Part shown: positions 1 through 9,319 of the stretch, piece after piece
Layout: each line of letters begins with the position of its first letter
How positions within the stretch are numbered: position 1 is the stretch's first letter
NCBI GenBank assembly: GCA_014529385.2
Contig: CM043962.1
Span: 86,964,680 to 87,028,679, forward strand
Source of the DNA: Adiantum capillus-veneris
Taxonomy: Eukaryota > Streptophyta > Polypodiopsida > Polypodiales > Pteridaceae
Reading direction: 5' to 3'
Length of the DNA: 64,000 bases
Notes under the pieces: model-generated
The model's database searches: none
What the model saw: the letters and a program-made list of their open reading frames with translations, nothing else
Told to the model about the DNA's origin: nothing
Made by a program: the position numbers and the translations under genes

Positions 1-2021
1 TGAGGTCTTTCTCAGAAGGTACACTATCTGGGCCATATAGTCTCTCACATCCAAGTGCGTATGGATCCCACCAAGATCCAAGTGGTACAAGATTGGCCAA
101 CTCCCATACAGTACATGGCGCACAAATATTTATGGGATCGTGTTTCTATTATCAGAGGTTGACGCTTTGCTCAGTAGCAAGACCACTCCATGACCCAACA
201 AGGAAGAAGATCGCTTTCAAGTGGGGATTGAGACAACAAGGTGCCTTTGATAGGCCAACTTCCACTATGGTACACGACATAAGCTTTTTGGGATTGTGTT
301 TCTATTATCAGCCGAGGCTTCGTCAAGTAGCATGATCACTCCATGACCTAACAAGGAAGAAGATCCCTTGCAAATGGGGATCGAGACAACAAGGTGCCTT
401 TGATAGGCTAAAGTATTTATTAAGCCATGGACGTATTTTGATAGTTCCAGACTTAAGGAAACCATTTGAGGTTCATTGCGATGCTTCAGAAGATTGCATT
501 GGGGCGTAGTGCTTAATCAAGAAGGCCATGTAGTGGATTATGAAAATAGACGGCTTAAAGATGCAAAATTGCATGCCTCGATCTATGAGAAGGAACTTAT
601 GGCTGTGATTCACGCCTTGTCTACCTGGGAGCATTATCTTCTAGGAGCGGATTTTGTGATCAAAACTGATCATAAGAGTTTGCGGTATTTCCTTACGCAA
701 CGGAAAATTATTTGAGAAGCAGATGAGATGGGCCAACCTTTTATCCATGTTTCACTTCCAGATCCTTCTTACGTCTAGGAGTAAGAATGTGGCCATAGAC
801 ATATTGTCTAGACGGCCTAGGGTGAATGCAATTACTTTTGTATATCACTAGGGACTGGAATCACTTCCAAATTTGTATCCAAATGACCTAAACGTCTCCT
901 CTATTTGGAGCAAGCTATAGAACGAAGATAATAAATATCCCTATTCCATTCGGTATGCTTACCTCTACCATCACCAAGCAATTTGCGTGGCGATGCCATT
1001 GAGGAAGAAAATCATGGATGAAGCACATGCTTTGCCTTACGTGGGTCATCAGGGTATTCTCTCTACAACTTTAGCATTGAAAATATATTTCTTTTGGTCA
1101 AGCCTTTAAGCAAACATCGATCAGTATGCCAAGGAATGTTTGGTTTGCTAGAAAGTCAAATACGATTGGCGTAAGATGCCTGGGTTACTCCAACCTTTGC
1201 CTGTGTCTGATTAGCATTGGGAGAGTATTGCCATGGATTTGACTATGGATCTCCCAAAGACTTAGATTGGAATGATGCGATTTGGACAATTGTGGATAGA
1301 TTTAACAAGCAAGCTCACTTTATTCCATTCAGGATAACGATCAAAGAAGATCACAGGGCTAGGATTTTTCTAGCACATATTTTCAAGCATCATGGGATAC
1401 GCAAGTCTATTGTGAGTGATCGAGATCCTCGCATGACAAGAAAGTTTTGGCGTGCCTTGTTCGATAACCTTGGCATGAAATTGAATTTTTTTAATGCATA
1501 TTATCCTCATACAGATGGGTAGAGTGAGATCACCAATTCCACAATGTTGGATACGTCGAAATCCTATGTGTCGGATAGTCAGTATGGCTGGGAGAAGTAT
1601 TTGACACCCCTTGTTGAGTACACATATAACAATGCCGTACATTCGTCTAAGGGGGGGGGGAGGCACCCTTTGAGATTCTTTATGGTAAGCCTTTTCTTCC
1701 ACCATCCTTTTAACTAAGGATAAGATATTTGTAGCGGATGAGTTTGTCCGGGATATGGACACGTCCGACGGGCAAATTAAGAGAGCAATTTTACACTCTC
1801 AGGAAAAACACAAGAAAGTTGTGGGACAAGCACATAAGGAATTTGGACTTAACAATCCATCAATTGGTCTTACTCAAGTTTGAGAAGGCGAGACTAAAGA
1901 AATAAGCGACTCATAACAATTCTTTCAAGAGGGCGCTATGTCACAAAGTGATGGCGTGAGGGGATTGGGAAACTCTCGATTTATCAAGTTGTTCCAACTT
2001 ACGGTACCCTAGTCGAGGGGC
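1..2021 (+). pseudogene. Decayed Ty3/gypsy pol (RT end, RNase H, integrase)
   Basis: Fragments in several plus-strand frames give the end of a Ty3 reverse transcriptase (KVHYLGHIVSH near 20-50). The RNase H core follows at about 470-715, with CDAS, a YEKELMAVIHAL helix and KTDHKSLRYFL. Part of an integrase core follows at 1217-1700 (WTIVDRFNKQAHFIPF, SIVSDRDPRM, YPHTDG). RNase H and integrase lie in the normal Ty3 order. Stops and frameshifts are frequent (for example TAG inside the integrase at 1519 and a G-run shift near 1651), so no product is expected. The 5' part of the element lies outside the window. Assignment to Ty3/gypsy is secure; the lineage is not. Confidence 0.85.
91..409 (+). 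repeat. Imperfect tandem duplication, about 160 bp x 2
   Basis: Two adjacent copies, 91-250 and 251-409, share the blocks GGATYGTGTTTCTATTATCA and CACTCCATGACC and the same end, GGTGCCTTTGATAGGC. The unit encodes the RT-RNase H linker of the surrounding Ty3 pol. The duplication happened inside the element, and the copies have since diverged. Confidence 0.85.
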
Positions 2022-2535
2022 CTGAAAATATTTAAAAATAAATCCAGCTTCCAAAATTGTGTAGAGGACTAATGAGGTGGAAGTTGTACCGACACCCGCG
2101 TTTTGCACTGACTGCTGACATGGCAACTGCACAAATTTTTACGATTTGTGCTGGTGGCCTCTAGCGCTAGCTTTTGGGACATGATGCTTTTTATGTATAC
2201 TGCTTTTGGATGGCCAAGGGCCTTTATAAGCGTGCTAGGGTAGTGGGAGTGATGCAAAGAGAGCAAGGACCCTCAGACATTGTACTTGTTGAAGCATGAT
2301 AATAAAGAAATACCGAGAAGGGGTACCAATCTTTGGGGCCAATACTTTTGGGCACGGAACTCCGTGTATCGTATCTCTTGCTCTCAATTTTGTTAAGTTC
2401 TTTCAGTTTCTCTCTTGTGTGTTGCACTGGATCTTTGGCTTGGAGTGTCCAAGTCTATTACACAGGTGCAATGGAATTGAGAGTTTGCATAATCAAGCAA
2501 TCACACTATCACAACCCTTTTGTGATTCCTTGCGT
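2022..2535 (+). repeat. Probable 3' LTR of the decayed Ty3 element (partial)
   Basis: A purine stretch (GTCGAGGGGCC) just before 2022 resembles a polypurine tract, and the next bases begin TG. Inside are a TATA-like CCTTTATAAG near 2221 and an AATAAAG polyadenylation-like signal near 2300, as expected for an LTR. No second copy lies in the window, so the boundaries are inferred. The sequence is cut at 2535 by mitochondrial DNA. Confidence 0.4.
2461..2535. repeat. 75-bp direct repeat, left copy
   Basis: This 75-bp stretch (begins CACAGGTGCAATGGAATTGA, ends GATTCCTTGCGT) recurs without a visible difference at 6940-7014 in the same orientation. The two copies abut the two ends of the mitochondrial-like block, so they behave as a duplicated insertion site. 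Confidence 0.9.
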
Positions 2536-2580
2536 CGGAGTGGGATCGGGTGTTCCGCGTTTTACTAGGATGCCCGGATG
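2536..2580 (-). rRNA. rrn5: Mitochondrial 5S rRNA, 5' fragment
   Basis: The reverse complement reads CCGGGCATCCTAGTAAAACG followed by CGGAACACCCGATCCCACTCCG, matching the first 45 or so nucleotides of the fuller 5S copy at 4678-4792. It stops exactly where the left 75-bp repeat begins, so the insertion breakpoint lies inside this gene. Confidence 0.7.
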
Positions 2581-2744
2581 GAACGAACACGCTTGATTGA
2601 TGAACAAAAGAGTGCTAACGACAAAAGCACCTGCCGGAGAAAGTGCAAATACAGCTGGTACAAGGATCGTTCAATCGCTACCAACCTTTTGTGTTATTTG
2701 TTCTGAATGTATATGCCATGGTTTTGTGAATCAATGTTTCGTTG

Positions 2745-2968
2745 ATGATCTCTCGGTAAGTCATTAGCCTAGGCTAACAACCGTAAGCCGGAACGCCAAC
2801 GTCAAGGCGAGATCACATTGGTCCGGTCCCCGTTAGCCCAGTGGAAGGATGAGGTGCATCCACTCAGATAGCAAGGGGAGGTTGGATGACTGCGGCCACG
2901 TCAATCCGCCGCTAGCAATTGTCTAGCTTATGCTACTAACTGAAACCCTCACCGGTTTCATCGGGCCT
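2745..2968. repeat. Mitochondrial interspersed repeat, copy 1
   Basis: The sequence from GATCTCTCGGTAAGTCATTA to TTTCATCGGGCC is repeated, with deletions and substitutions, at 4450-4616 (left part) and 4893-5040 (right part). A shorter related block starts near 3040 (GATCTCTTGGTTGGTTACCG). All copies are inside the NUMT. I do not recognise the family. Confidence 0.75.
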
Positions 2969-3672
2969 TGCCTACTCGGAAAGCTTTCTCAACATAAGTA
3001 CGTAAAATAAGGCTAAAGGTCAATCTTTGACAATTCGTTGATGATCTCTTGGTTGGTTACCGGCTCTCGCCAATAACCGTGAGCGGAACGGCCATCGGCA
3101 AGGTGGATCATCCTACGTCCCGGGATTGGGGCCTGAGGGGGAACCCCAATAATCTCAGATCGACAGAGCAGTGCCCAACTGAATGATAGATACTCCGATC
3201 CAGTTTTGCTCACGACTTCCCCGGACTTGAACCGGTGCCGTTTCACATGGGAATGCTCTATCCAAAGGTAGCAGCTACATAAGCGTTTATTATACGATAA
3301 TTTGTAAGGTGGAATGATCCAAGTAAGCCAGGTAGCGATAGTGGCTGATTTGCAGGATAGAAACATGGTGCGCAGGTTGCTTAGCACTTGCTGCGCAAAG
3401 CCACGCTTTTTCAATCGTTTGATTATTACATGAGAATCCTTGTCGCAGCGTCTGCACGACGACAACGCCATCCTTTACCACGCAAACCACCAAACTAAGA
3501 GGCCAGGTCGCCGATAGCAAGCTGTGTGCTCGTTGAAGGACGGCAATAACACTAATCCAGGACTAGAGCGAGTTGCTCCAGGCACTGAGTTCAGCCACTA
3601 TACTACCTACAACGCGTCGATAAGGAGAAGCGTTAGGCGCACAACAACGTAGGGCCTGCTGACAACATGTAG

Positions 3673-3745
3673 TGCGGGGGCAGGGTTCGAACCCGCAGTC
3701 TTCAGGTCATGAGCCTGACGAGTTGGCCATTTACTCCACCCTGCA
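3673..3745 (-). tRNA. trnfM: Mitochondrial initiator-type tRNA-Met (CAU), probable pseudogene
   Basis: The reverse complement folds as a 73-nt cloverleaf: acceptor TGCAGGG with CCCCGCA, D stem GAGT/ACTC, anticodon arm TCAGG-CTCATGA-CCTGA with CAT anticodon, and T arm GCGGG-TTCGAAC-CCTGC. The acceptor stem has one A-C mismatch. The anticodon arm and T arm match plant mitochondrial formyl-Met tRNA, which is often close to the mitochondrial rRNA genes. In a nuclear insertion it probably has no role in mitochondrial translation. Confidence 0.8.
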
Positions 3746-4449
3746 ATTGATCTCTCTCGGCTAATTTCCTTAGCATAATTGAGCCTTTCACATCCCTGTA
3801 AAGGCGTGTTGTTGATTATTTCGTTACTTGGTTAGTAGCGTGCTTTAGCTAGCTCATGCCATTTTACCGGTCCAGTTTTCATCATCGCGTGCTTTCTTCT
3901 CCGAGCCAAGGAACAGACGCGAGGCTCTTTGAAGAAAGCTTAATAGGAAATACGTGCGTGAAGAACGGACAGAATTACGCTTCAATCAGTGCACGATAAC
4001 AAAGAAGAAAAGTTGATTGGACCTCTAGTAGCCCGGCCATTCCACTAAACTTTCTTGTATTGCAACTTTCTTACCGTCAAAGAACTAAATATGTTTCCAA
4101 TACCTATACCTACTGTTGCTATGATTTCTTTTGCATTATTTAATTGAATGTTTTTCGTTGATTCCCTTGCCTTGGTGTTCGCCTAGCTAGGGTAGTATCC
4201 TGCATTTATGGCAGTTCCTAATGGTGTGGCGCCAAACCTGTCGTTGTTAATTAACTTGCTATGTAGCGTTACCTGTCGTTGCTGATCAACGCAGTGTAGT
4301 AGCGTTACCTTAACGTGTTGATTCACACGGTTCCTAAGGTTTGGAAATAATGTTGCCTGCTCTTTTTCTTTTGCCGCCAAAGTAACCAAACAATTGCCTA
4401 GCTTTTGCTACCCGGCCGATATTCATGGCAATGTGAATCAATGTTTCGG

Positions 4450-4616
4450 ATCTCTTGGTAAGTCATTAGCCTAGGCTAACAGCCGTAAGCTGGACCGCCA
4501 ACGTCAAGGCGAGATCAGATTGGTCCAGTTCCCGTTTTGTCTTCCACCATTCGATGGAAGCGGATAGCAAGGGGAGGTCGGATGACTGCAGCCACGTCAA
4601 TCCGCCGCTAGTAATT
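4450..4616. repeat. Mitochondrial interspersed repeat, copy 2
   Basis: It shares the GGTAAGTCATTAGCCTAGGC block, the GCCAACGTCAAGGCGAGATC block and the GGATGACTGCAGCCACGTCA block with 2745-2968. The middle differs. A short piece (GACTGCAGCCACGTCA) is repeated again at 4626. Confidence 0.75.
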
Positions 4617-4677
4617 GTTTAGAATGACTGCAGCCACGTCATTCTTCAATTGTCTAGCTTTTGCTATCGCTTTAGGG

Positions 4678-4792
4678 TCCGGGCTGTCAACCACATCTCC
4701 CGAAAACTATCAGTACATATGGCCGAAAACGCTTTTCACATATCGAGGTCGGAATGGGATCGGGTGTTCCGCGCTTACTATAATGCCCGGAC
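4678..4792 (-). rRNA. rrn5: Mitochondrial 5S rRNA, near full length
   Basis: On the minus strand the 115-nt segment begins GTCCGGGCATTATAGTAAGC, continues through the CACCCGATCCCATTCCGACC block and the CCATATGTACTGATAG block, and ends with ACAGCCCGGAC. The terminal CCGGGC/GCCCGG pairs close helix I. Length and core blocks match plant mitochondrial 5S rRNA (about 118-120 nt). It lies between the rrn26 fragment and trnfM on the same strand. Confidence 0.88.
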
Positions 4793-4892
4793 AGAACAAA
4801 CAATCTTGAGTAATGAACAGGGGCAGGAAGGCCGCCCTTGTGACCTGCTAGTTGGAGGGCAGGGCTGAAACCGCGGAACCGCCAACGTCAAG

Positions 4893-5040
4893 GAGAGATT
4901 AAATTGGTCCAGTCCCCGCCCAGTGGAAGCATCCACTCAGATAGCATGGAGAGGTCGGATGACTGCGGCCACGTCAATCCGCCGCTAGCAATTGTCTAGC
5001 TTATGCTACTAACTGAAACCCTCACCGGTTTCATCGGGCC
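4893..5040. repeat. Mitochondrial interspersed repeat, copy 3
   Basis: It matches the right two thirds of copy 1 through ACCGGTTTCATCGGGCC at 5040, where the two copies part. Confidence 0.75.
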
Positions 5041-5465
5041 ATGAAACAATGCAAAAAAGTTCTTTTGTTTCCTTTCCTCAGCAACGAAGGAGTAAGGAAA
5101 ACTATCATTTCTCTTATTTCAAGCATTAACCGCATCATCTTCGTAGGAATAACCGGGACTGTCTTTGAGATTTTTTTAACATCACTTACGTAATCGTTAT
5201 CATTATTTACGCATTTGCCTGTTAGAAATGATTTTTCACTTGCCCCATCATATTTCACTTCCTGTCTACCATCGTTATTGGCCTTAACGCCATCATTAGG
5301 AACCTCGTAACCATTGTTTGTGGCCTTGACACCATCGTTGTTGACAACGTACCTTGTTAGGATATCGTATAGAAAAGATGCTAGCGAACTTTTCGTGGTT
5401 GGTCTTTTGTTTAGTTTTTTTTCTTTTAGCTCTCGATACGCCGGTGCATATGGCCGGAGAACCAA
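5031..5465 (-). CDS. Unrecognised 144-codon ORF inside the NUMT
   Basis: An open frame on the minus strand between rrn26 and rrn5 pieces. Its first part is basic (AYRELKEKKLNKRPTTKSS). It then has a 14-residue repeat, NNDGVKATNNG followed by PNDGVKANNDG, encoded by two 42-bp DNA units at 5268-5309 and 5310-5351. I see no known mitochondrial protein, signal peptide or membrane segment. It may be a chance mitochondrial ORF; protein expression is doubtful. Confidence 0.25.
   Translation of the reverse strand: MVLRPYAPAYRELKEKKLNKRPTTKSSLASFLYDILTRYVVNNDGVKATNNGYEVPNDGVKANNDGRQEVKYDGASEKSFLTGKCVNNDNDYVSDVKKISKTVPVIPTKMMRLMLEIREMIVFLTPSLLRKGNKRTFLHCFMAR
5268..5351. repeat. 42-bp tandem repeat x 2
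   Basis: Both units begin ACCAT and share GGCCTT and the ending CGTA. They are in frame with the minus-strand ORF at 5031-5465 and give its duplicated 14-residue segment. Confidence 0.75.
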
Positions 5466-5884
5466 AGGTTCGAGAGGGATTCGGCCGGGGTGAGAACCGG
5501 CGTGTTAGCATTAACAATCATGCTCTCATCTTTTAAATCAGTCGTTACGGGGTCAGTGAGCTAGCTTGTAGCGTAGAGAAAAGAAAAGAAAAGAGGGATT
5601 CCCTAACTACAAAACAAGGTGTTTTTTCAAAACAACTTTATCTTTTGTTGAGGGCAAAAAAGGGCACTCAACCGCAAGCAACAAAGGGGGAGAAGCTTTC
5701 ATGACTTCCCACGGTGTGGCCATTACTTCCAGAAACAGCTGGTTTCACCGTTATGAGCTAGTTATTGAAAAAGCGTTCGCACGCTTGTGGGGCGAAAGGC
5801 CAAAGGAGGACTCCTTTTCTTGCCTATAGGTTCTTATGGTCCAAAGGACTTCAACAAAGGCACTTTTTGGAGTCGTAGCTCTTT

Positions 5885-6918
5885 GATTCACCCCTAGCCA
5901 CAAGTCATCCCCGTATTTTGCCACATACGTGAGTTCGGTCCTCTAAGGCCTCTGTGGAGAGCTCGATTCAACCTGCTCGTGGCTAGATCAATCGGTTTCG
6001 GGTCAAATAGAAACAACGCCGAAGATTCAACCTCATTACGCCTACACCTAATGGCTTAAGCCGCTGTTCCCATTTACTCGCTGACCCATTATGCAAAAGG
6101 TACGCCGTTAAAGTGGAAAGTGCGCCAAGCAAGAGCCGACAACGTGAAGCTTCGCTCAAGGGTTCGCTCAAGGCAAACATTAGTGGCTTTGCCTGGCTAC
6201 AACGCTTTCTTAGCTTCGCGTATGCGTTCCATTAAACATTAGTGGCTTTGCTTTTGTTATCAACGCTTTGCTCTTCCGACTGATAGTTTGCATCGGATTT
6301 CAGGTTTTCTATTGCACTCCTGGCATACGGCGGGGTCTTTTCACCTTTCCCTCACGGTACTTGTGGTACGCTATTGGTCATTGAGGAATACTTAGGCCGC
6401 GAGGGTGGTCCCCCTTAGTCACTACAAAGCGATCATTATTCAAACACGGTATTCGCGTTTTGCAATAGGAATCAAACTTGTTAGGAAAGATTTACGGGGC
6501 TATCACCTTCTTTGGCTAGATCTTCCAACCTTTTCATAATTCCTTGAGGAAGGGGCGAAGACACCGGGTGTCTTCGCCTTCCCCCTACTACAAGTTCTCC
6601 CCTGCACAGGGCCAGGGAAAGCGGAGGTCCCTTTCTCGGGGCCCCTTCCCCTTTCTTTGCCTAATCCGCTTTTGCTCGCTGCTACTAACGGAGTCTCAGT
6701 TGATTTCCTTTCCTTTAGCTACAATGATGTTTCAGTTCGCTAAGTCTCTCAAGTCCGAGGCAGAGCCGCAGCACACGGCATGCCCGGCAAGCTTGGATAC
6801 GGTTTCCCGATTGGAAAACCATGGATCACAAACGGTATCTCCCCATGGCCTTTCGCCTTTGGAAGCGTCCTTTTTTCTCAATGCCCAGGCATCCATCCAA
6901 TGCATTCTTTTCGATGCT
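5885..6918 (-). rRNA. rrn26: Mitochondrial large-subunit rRNA, 5' third
   Basis: The minus strand starts near TCGAAAAGAATGCATTGGAT and GGATGCCTGGGCATTGAG, the 5' end of plant mitochondrial 26S rRNA. It continues through conserved domain I-II blocks: GGAAACCGTATCC, GACTCCGTTAGTAGC, GGTGATAGCCCCGTAA, TACCGTGAGGGAAAGGTGAA, ACGGCGTACCTTTTGCATAA, ATCTAGCCACGAGCAGGTTG and GGGGATGACTTGTGGCTAGG. The recognisable part corresponds roughly to the first 790 positions of bacterial 23S, then stops near 5885 where the conserved sequence is lost. Domains III-VI are absent, so it cannot make a ribosomal RNA. The blocks fit the mitochondrial gene better than the chloroplast 23S gene. Confidence 0.87.
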
Positions 6919-6939
6919 GTAGGAATTGAACCTACCGAA

Positions 6940-7014
6940 CACAGGTGCAATGGAATTGAGAGTTTGCATAATCAAGCAATCACACTATCACAACCCTTTT
7001 GTGATTCCTTGCGT
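6940..7014. repeat. 75-bp direct repeat, right copy
   Basis: Right-hand partner of 2461-2535. It abuts the upstream side of the rrn26 fragment and is followed by AT-rich sequence and a GA microsatellite. Confidence 0.9.
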
Positions 7015-7025
7015 TATTAATGGTT

Positions 7026-7028
<3 letters not shown>

Positions 7029-7066
<38 letters not shown>
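7029..7066. repeat. (GA)19 microsatellite
   Basis: Uninterrupted GA dinucleotides just right of the NUMT and its right 75-bp repeat. Confidence 0.97.
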
Positions 7067-7068
<2 letters not shown>

Positions 7069-9200
7069 ACTGATGGGGTCCAACCAACCCTCTCAAGGGC
7101 CCTGTACACCGTTATCGAGGTGGTATTTTCTTTATATTGCAAAAATGGAATGTACAGTTATGCAATACCCAAATGCATGACTCCATTCAACTTTGGATGA
7201 TGTAGTCATTGCAACTCTTTGAGATGAAGCACCTCTAGGGATAATTTGATGCACCAATGAGATTCGACTTGATGTGGGTTGTTGATGGCCACCAAAGGGT
7301 AGATCTAGGGTTGATTTGCACACGTGATGTAAGAGGATTCAAAAGCTGAATGCTGTCTACAAAAACACACATCTAGGATGCAAGACACAACAGATGTGGC
7401 AAGGAATTGCAGGGTGAGAATGATGTTTTCGATACTGCAAAATTGGGGCAATAGCTGAGCACAAACTCCAAGGTGATGGGCCTCTAGAGAGAGGGCAATT
7501 GTTGGTTGCCTTTGGATCACAAGGACTCAAAGGGAGTGCCTAGAGCTGAAAAATTTAATCCAAAAGTTTTAAAGGATAGGTAAAAAATGTTAGGAAGGGT
7601 ATGTTGCTCTTGTGTTGGAGCGCTATAAGAGTGAGGGGAGAGTCACTTTTGTGGGGGTTTAATTCACCTTGAGTTCTGCAAGTTACCTTGGCCATCCCAA
7701 AATGAGCAAGTTATGGTGAGTTTTTGGCATTGCGCATGCTATATCACTCACTTCTGATGCATCTAACATGGAATTTGAACCGACTCTCCTAGGCCTAATC
7801 TACATGCTCATGTTGCCTAATGCCCACTAGAGTAGTAACACTTCTTAAACGCATGTACAAACCATTTATGTAAGAGGGTTAAAAAATGAGAAACCTAGGT
7901 CCCAATTTAATGGACTTGTCTAGGCATTCAAGTCTTGCGAACAGGTCCACATAATTGCATGTACAAAATCTCCTAGGCTCTATAACACTCCTATGTATAG
8001 GATTGGCTCTCAAAGCTAATGGACTTGTCTAGGCATTCAAGTCTTGTGAAAAGGTCCACATAATTGCATGTACGAAATCTCCTAGGCTTTATGACCTCCT
8101 ATGTATAGGATTGGCTCTCAAATCTAATGTACATATCCATGTGGCACACAAAGGCATGTGCATGCGACATCTCTTGCTGCTGCTGAAGGGATGTATGTGT
8201 CCTAAGTTGCATGGCCTCCTTGTACAAAGCTAGCAAACCTTGATAGTCAATGAAAAAATTGTCATCTACTCAAGCAGCTTCACGTGTCCCTCAATCCTTG
8301 AAGTCGAGGAAGTATTGCCTTGCCTGTTTCTTTGTACGTGCTTAAATTAATGCAAGAGCATCTATTTTGGTTCATAACTTTGGCTTCATCAAATATCTCC
8401 GGTTGCTCTTCTTCTAGAATGCTCCTTGGAGGTTCAACCTGAAACAATTTAAGTCAAGGAACATGAAAAATGTTAGGGCATGTTTTATAACATTTTTTAC
8501 CAACTTGCTTGAGAAATTGCTTCATTATCCTCTAATACACCAAACACCATATTAGATCAAATTAAAGATATTCGATAAAGTGGGAATCATAAAACTTGAT
8601 CCATCCATCTCACTTAAAGTGGGATAAATTCCATGTGTTTTGAAACAATCTAGTGATGTTGAATCTCAAGTCCAATTTACACCATGAGTTTTGTTCAAAC
8701 AAGAGGTCATCATGTTCAATATGTATTTCAATCACTTGTAGAATGCTTTATAATTTAGAAAAGAGAGCACATCCCATAGGGTATATGGTGTTGGTAAACA
8801 CCTTAAGTACAGCGAACATCATAACAAGAGTCTTAATTTCATAAGGTAGACACACCCTTTGAAAGGAAATTGAAAACTGTTAGATTCAAATCTTCCCCCC
8901 TCCATCTCACAATAGTAAGTGTATATATATTATGAAAAACAAAGAAGTGACAATATAAGGGCAATGAAAGCATGCTCTAACCGAGCCGTGGCATCTACCA
9001 ACACCCAACCCACCATACCATCCAAACCATACGACTATCCATACATCGGCTGACAAAGGGATACACTGTGAGATCATAAGTAGCAATGAAGAGCCAAGAC
9101 TCTTGGGGTTGCCACCAAGGAGAAATCCCTGTCTCAAAGCAATCCCCTTGACCACCAAAGCCAGGACACCAGGAACTACCCGCTGATTGAAGAACTAGAA
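7067..9200. other. No recognisable gene; old repeat-derived sequence
   Basis: Short ORFs occur on both strands but none shows a known domain. On the minus strand around 8185-8430 short stretches such as VEPPRSILEEEQPEIF recall the proline/acid-rich tail of a Ty3 polyprotein, but stops interrupt them. I treat that as a hint only. Confidence 0.4.
7909..8128. repeat. Imperfect tandem duplication, about 109 bp x 2
   Basis: Copies at 7909-8017 and 8018-8128 share AATGGACTTGTCTAGGCATT, GGTCCACATAATTGCATGTA and CTATGTATAGGATTGGCTCT, with scattered substitutions. No coding meaning is visible. Confidence 0.85.
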
Positions 9201-9319
9201 GAGTCATCTTTTCTTCTTCTTCTTTTTCTTAAGCAAGCTAACAATGTTAGTGCTGGTCTTATTACCGTTAACCTTAACAATATGGCTGATGAGGTCTATT
9301 TTTATGTCTAGAGCATCAG

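Larger units (their letters stand above)
2536..6939. other. Nuclear insertion of mitochondrial DNA (NUMT), about 4.4 kb
   Basis: The block carries, all on the minus strand, the 5' third of a plant mitochondrial large-subunit rRNA, a nearly complete mitochondrial 5S rRNA, an initiator-type tRNA-Met and a second 5S 5' piece at the left edge. A separate 5S of the type at 4678-4792 (ACACCCGATCCCATTCCGACC region) is characteristic of plant mitochondria and does not match cytosolic 5S. Retroelement sequence lies on the left, and identical 75-bp repeats bound the block. The simplest reading is mitochondrial DNA captured during double-strand-break repair. The rRNAs are partial and a tRNA stem is mismatched, so function in the nucleus is not expected. 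Confidence 0.85.

Noticed and set aside
2536-6939. Chloroplast origin of the organellar block
   Set aside because: The separate 5S of mitochondrial type and the rrn26 5' blocks match mitochondrial rather than plastid rRNA, and the CAU tRNA has the mitochondrial anticodon arm and T arm.
6915-6940. Possible tRNA T arm (GTAGGTTCAATTCCTAC) just upstream of rrn26
   Set aside because: Only the T arm is seen; the 75-bp repeat cuts off any remaining tRNA, so no cloverleaf can be supported.
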